A program made the translations under genes and the position numbers. The notes beneath the pieces are model-generated. The model worked only from the letters and a program-made list of their open reading frames with translations, was not told where the DNA came from and did no database searches. 17,296 bases of DNA from CAYGTK01 sp964352775 (lineage in GTDB: Bacteria; Bacteroidota; Bacteroidia; Chitinophagales; CAIOSU01), in the NCBI GenBank assembly GCA_964352775.1, contig CAYGTK010000072.1, positions 1 through 17,296 of the forward strand, given 5' to 3'. Shown in pieces: positions 15,976-17,296 of this stretch (its first letter is position 1; every line of letters begins with the position of its first letter).

Positions 15976-16039
15976 AGTATGCCAATACCCTTGCGTACAT
16001 CTAACTGGGTGAATTGATCATATAACGGTTTGAATTGAC
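15976..16039 (-). promoter_or_regulatory. Shared upstream module, copy A, with TGAATTGA direct repeats
   Basis: This is about 64 bp, nearly repeated at 17063-17125 (about 54 of 63 aligned positions identical by eye, one 1-bp gap). It contains TGAATTGA at 16010-16017 and 16031-16038 (plus-strand reading), a 21-bp period or two helical turns. The similarity stops sharply at both ends. It lies just upstream of the -7 box at 15967. The likely role is a binding site for a regulator that occupies two half-sites on one DNA face. The remainder of the 297-bp spacer (16040-16197) shows nothing else. Confidence 0.7.
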
Positions 16040-16197
16040 TTATGCCGCTAGCAGGGATATTAAGGTGTTAGGTCGCTAAAGTCCCAACAACCAATATTTC
16101 GGAAACTAGTAGCAGCGTTACCATGACCTATAACAAGTAATTTGTACGCATAGTGATAGTTAGGCTTTTTTAGTGGAACTGCTTGCTGTAAAACCAT

Positions 16198-16962
16198 TTA
16201 GCCTTCCTTCTTAAAAAGCCTTACTGCTAAGGATAATCCTATATTGATGGATTGTATTCTCGATTGAAAGTCTCTTTCAAGGTCGGCATCATTAATAGTG
16301 TTAGTAATGTTGTGTATGGTAAACCAACCACCACCATAGGTAACCGCAGGCATGAGTACTAATCGTTTACCTAAGTTAGTTTGGAAGCCTATACCGACTT
16401 CGTAACCCAAACCCGCCCCTGTTTTAGTAGTTCTAGCAAACAGCGTATTAATGCTGCCCCCCGTAGCACTCACCTCTAAATCAGGACTAGTAGCGGCTAT
16501 TGGCCCAAGGCCAAAACGCGGATAGATGGCAAAACGCTTACCCAAGCTTAACTTGTAAGCCACCCCAAAAAGCAAGCCATACACCCTCCAACGGCCTGAA
16601 TTACCCTCTATTTCCAAGCCTGGGTTCTCGTCCCGTAGAGCATCAGTAACTTCGTCAATTTCCGTTTGATATTGCTGGTATCTAAAAGAGCCGAGTAGTG
16701 CGACTTTCTCCTTAATGTATTTTCCTGCATACAAATCTAGTTTTTGCCCATTACTCGCAAAACCAGCATTGATATTGTTTATATCTGTTGAACCAAAATC
16801 ACCGACACTAAAGCTAGCCCCAAAGGATAAACCGATGAAGGTGTTAACCGGTGGATATTCCTTCCTTACCCTTTTCTCTTTCTCTTTTTCTTGCGCTAAA
16901 AGCGGTTGAATGGTCAATAAGCTTATCATTAAGATGGATAAGTACTTCGTAAATGGATACAT
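16198..16962 (-). CDS. Outer-membrane beta-barrel protein
   Basis: The product is 254 residues from ATG 16962, which directly begins the signal peptide MYPFTKYLSILMISLLTIQPLLAQ. An in-frame start at 17055 would add 31 residues that lack signal-peptide character and would run toward the shared promoter module. After the signal peptide comes a charged EKEKEKRVRKEYPP stretch. The rest is alternating hydrophobic/polar amphipathic strands separated by polar loops: FIGLSFGASFSVGDF, QKLDLYAGKYI, VALLGSFRYQQY, RWRVYGLLFGVAYKLSL, RFAIYPRFGLGPIA, GAGLGYEVGIGFQT, LVLMPAVTYGGGWF and INIGLSLAVRLF. This suggests an 8-stranded barrel of the OmpX/OmpW-like size class. No specific family is recognised. It probably shares a regulator with the DJ-1/sulfatase operon downstream. 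Confidence 0.78.
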   Translation of the reverse strand: MYPFTKYLSILMISLLTIQPLLAQEKEKEKRVRKEYPPVNTFIGLSFGASFSVGDFGSTDINNINAGFASNGQKLDLYAGKYIKEKVALLGSFRYQQYQTEIDEVTDALRDENPGLEIEGNSGRWRVYGLLFGVAYKLSLGKRFAIYPRFGLGPIAATSPDLEVSATGGSINTLFARTTKTGAGLGYEVGIGFQTNLGKRLVLMPAVTYGGGWFTIHNITNTINDADLERDFQSRIQSINIGLSLAVRLFKKEG

Positions 16963-17054
16963 TTTATTGGCTGGCTTATGAAGGTTAAAATAGCGTAAAC
17001 GTGTGCTTATGCGGTTTAAATATTTCTTTTGAAAAATTGATTGAAAGCTAAGCA

Positions 17055-17125
17055 CAAACTAGAGTATGCAGTACCCATGTGCACCTCTAAATAGGTGAAT
17101 TGACCATATAGCGGTTTGAATTGAC
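17055..17125 (-). promoter_or_regulatory. Shared upstream module, copy B, and promoter of the beta-barrel gene
   Basis: 17063-17125 repeats the module of 15976-16039, with TGAATTGA at 17096-17103 and 17117-17124, again a 21-bp period. On the minus strand TAGTTTG (17055-17061) sits where copy A has TACTTTTG, one base short of the -7 consensus; the distance from repeat to box is 34 bp versus 35. ATG 16962 is 93 nt downstream. The intervening 16963-17054 is an AT-rich leader with no other feature. The relative positions support a functional promoter rather than an inert repeat. Confidence 0.65.
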
Positions 17126-17296
17126 AAACGGATTTTTACTAAACTCTAGTTTTAGCTTCTAGCCCAGACTAAGGTTTTTTGGCTGTGGTTTTTTTGGTCA
17201 CGAGCGGTAAGCTGGTGTCAGCGGCGTATATAACCGACAAATACCCGCATTTACAACCCACCCACTTCCAAAAAACAAACTACCTTCCACCCAAAC
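17126..17296. other. Unassigned right edge, no gene recognised
   Basis: No convincing gene is seen. There is a T-rich near-repeat (GGTTTTTTGG then GGTTTTTTTGG, about 17173-17200), a small GC-richer core and a C/A-rich end. A minus-strand frame of about 30 codons ends at a TAG near 17172 and has no family match. It may be the end of another repeat or a gene lying beyond the window. Confidence 0.3.

Noticed and set aside
16963..17055. Upstream start for the beta-barrel gene
   Set aside because: The added 31 residues are basic and polar and would bury the signal peptide; ATG 16962 fits better.
17170..17296. Short minus-strand reading frame at the right edge
   Set aside because: About 30 codons, no family match, and a stop just upstream in frame; too little to call a gene.

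Overview
The window reads as chromosomal DNA of a member of the Bacteroidota. Three proteins end in, or run into, a type IX secretion (T9SS) sorting domain with a YPNP motif. No good Shine-Dalgarno sequences are seen, and two promoters carry a perfect TAnnTTTG -7 box of the kind this phylum uses. There are no rRNA or tRNA genes, CRISPR arrays or intact transposases, so genus cannot be named.

Layout from left to right. Positions 1-1454 (minus): a secreted Cys-type sulfatase with a T9SS tail, cut by the window edge. Positions 1608-8402 (minus): two tandem, 9 bp apart, giant secreted paralogs (beta-propeller + SdrD-B-like + conserved repeat domain + T9SS tail), ended by a strong hairpin terminator at 1553-1582. 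Positions 8654-9943 (plus): a protein with two consecutive START/SRPBCC-like lipid-binding domains. It converges, across a structured intergenic element (about 10041-10131), on a minus-strand Mpo1-like/DUF962 membrane protein (10214-10930). Positions 11206-11415 (plus): the 3' remnant of a macro-domain gene, abutting tail-to-tail an exported GH13 alpha-glucosidase (11416-13092, minus). After an intergenic spacer with hairpins comes a two-gene operon on the minus strand: an N-terminally membrane-anchored DJ-1/PfpI protein (15046-15900) followed by a sulfatase with a C-terminal membrane anchor (13280-15037). Last is a small outer-membrane beta-barrel protein (16198-16962, minus) and its upstream region.

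The most notable signal is regulatory. A module of about 64 bp occurs twice, at 15976-16039 and 17063-17125, with about 54 of 63 aligned positions identical by eye. The copies lie in the same orientation upstream of the DJ-1/sulfatase operon and of the beta-barrel gene. Each contains the direct repeat TGAATTGA-N13-TGAATTGA (21-bp period) roughly 35 bp upstream of a -7-like box. This is the architecture of a two-half-site activator promoter and suggests that the beta-barrel protein and the membrane-anchored DJ-1/sulfatase pair form one regulon.

Overall the window is an envelope and extracellular-enzyme region (two sulfatases, one alpha-glucosidase, surface propeller proteins, lipid-related proteins), but no SusC/SusD pair is visible, so it is not a classical polysaccharide utilisation locus.
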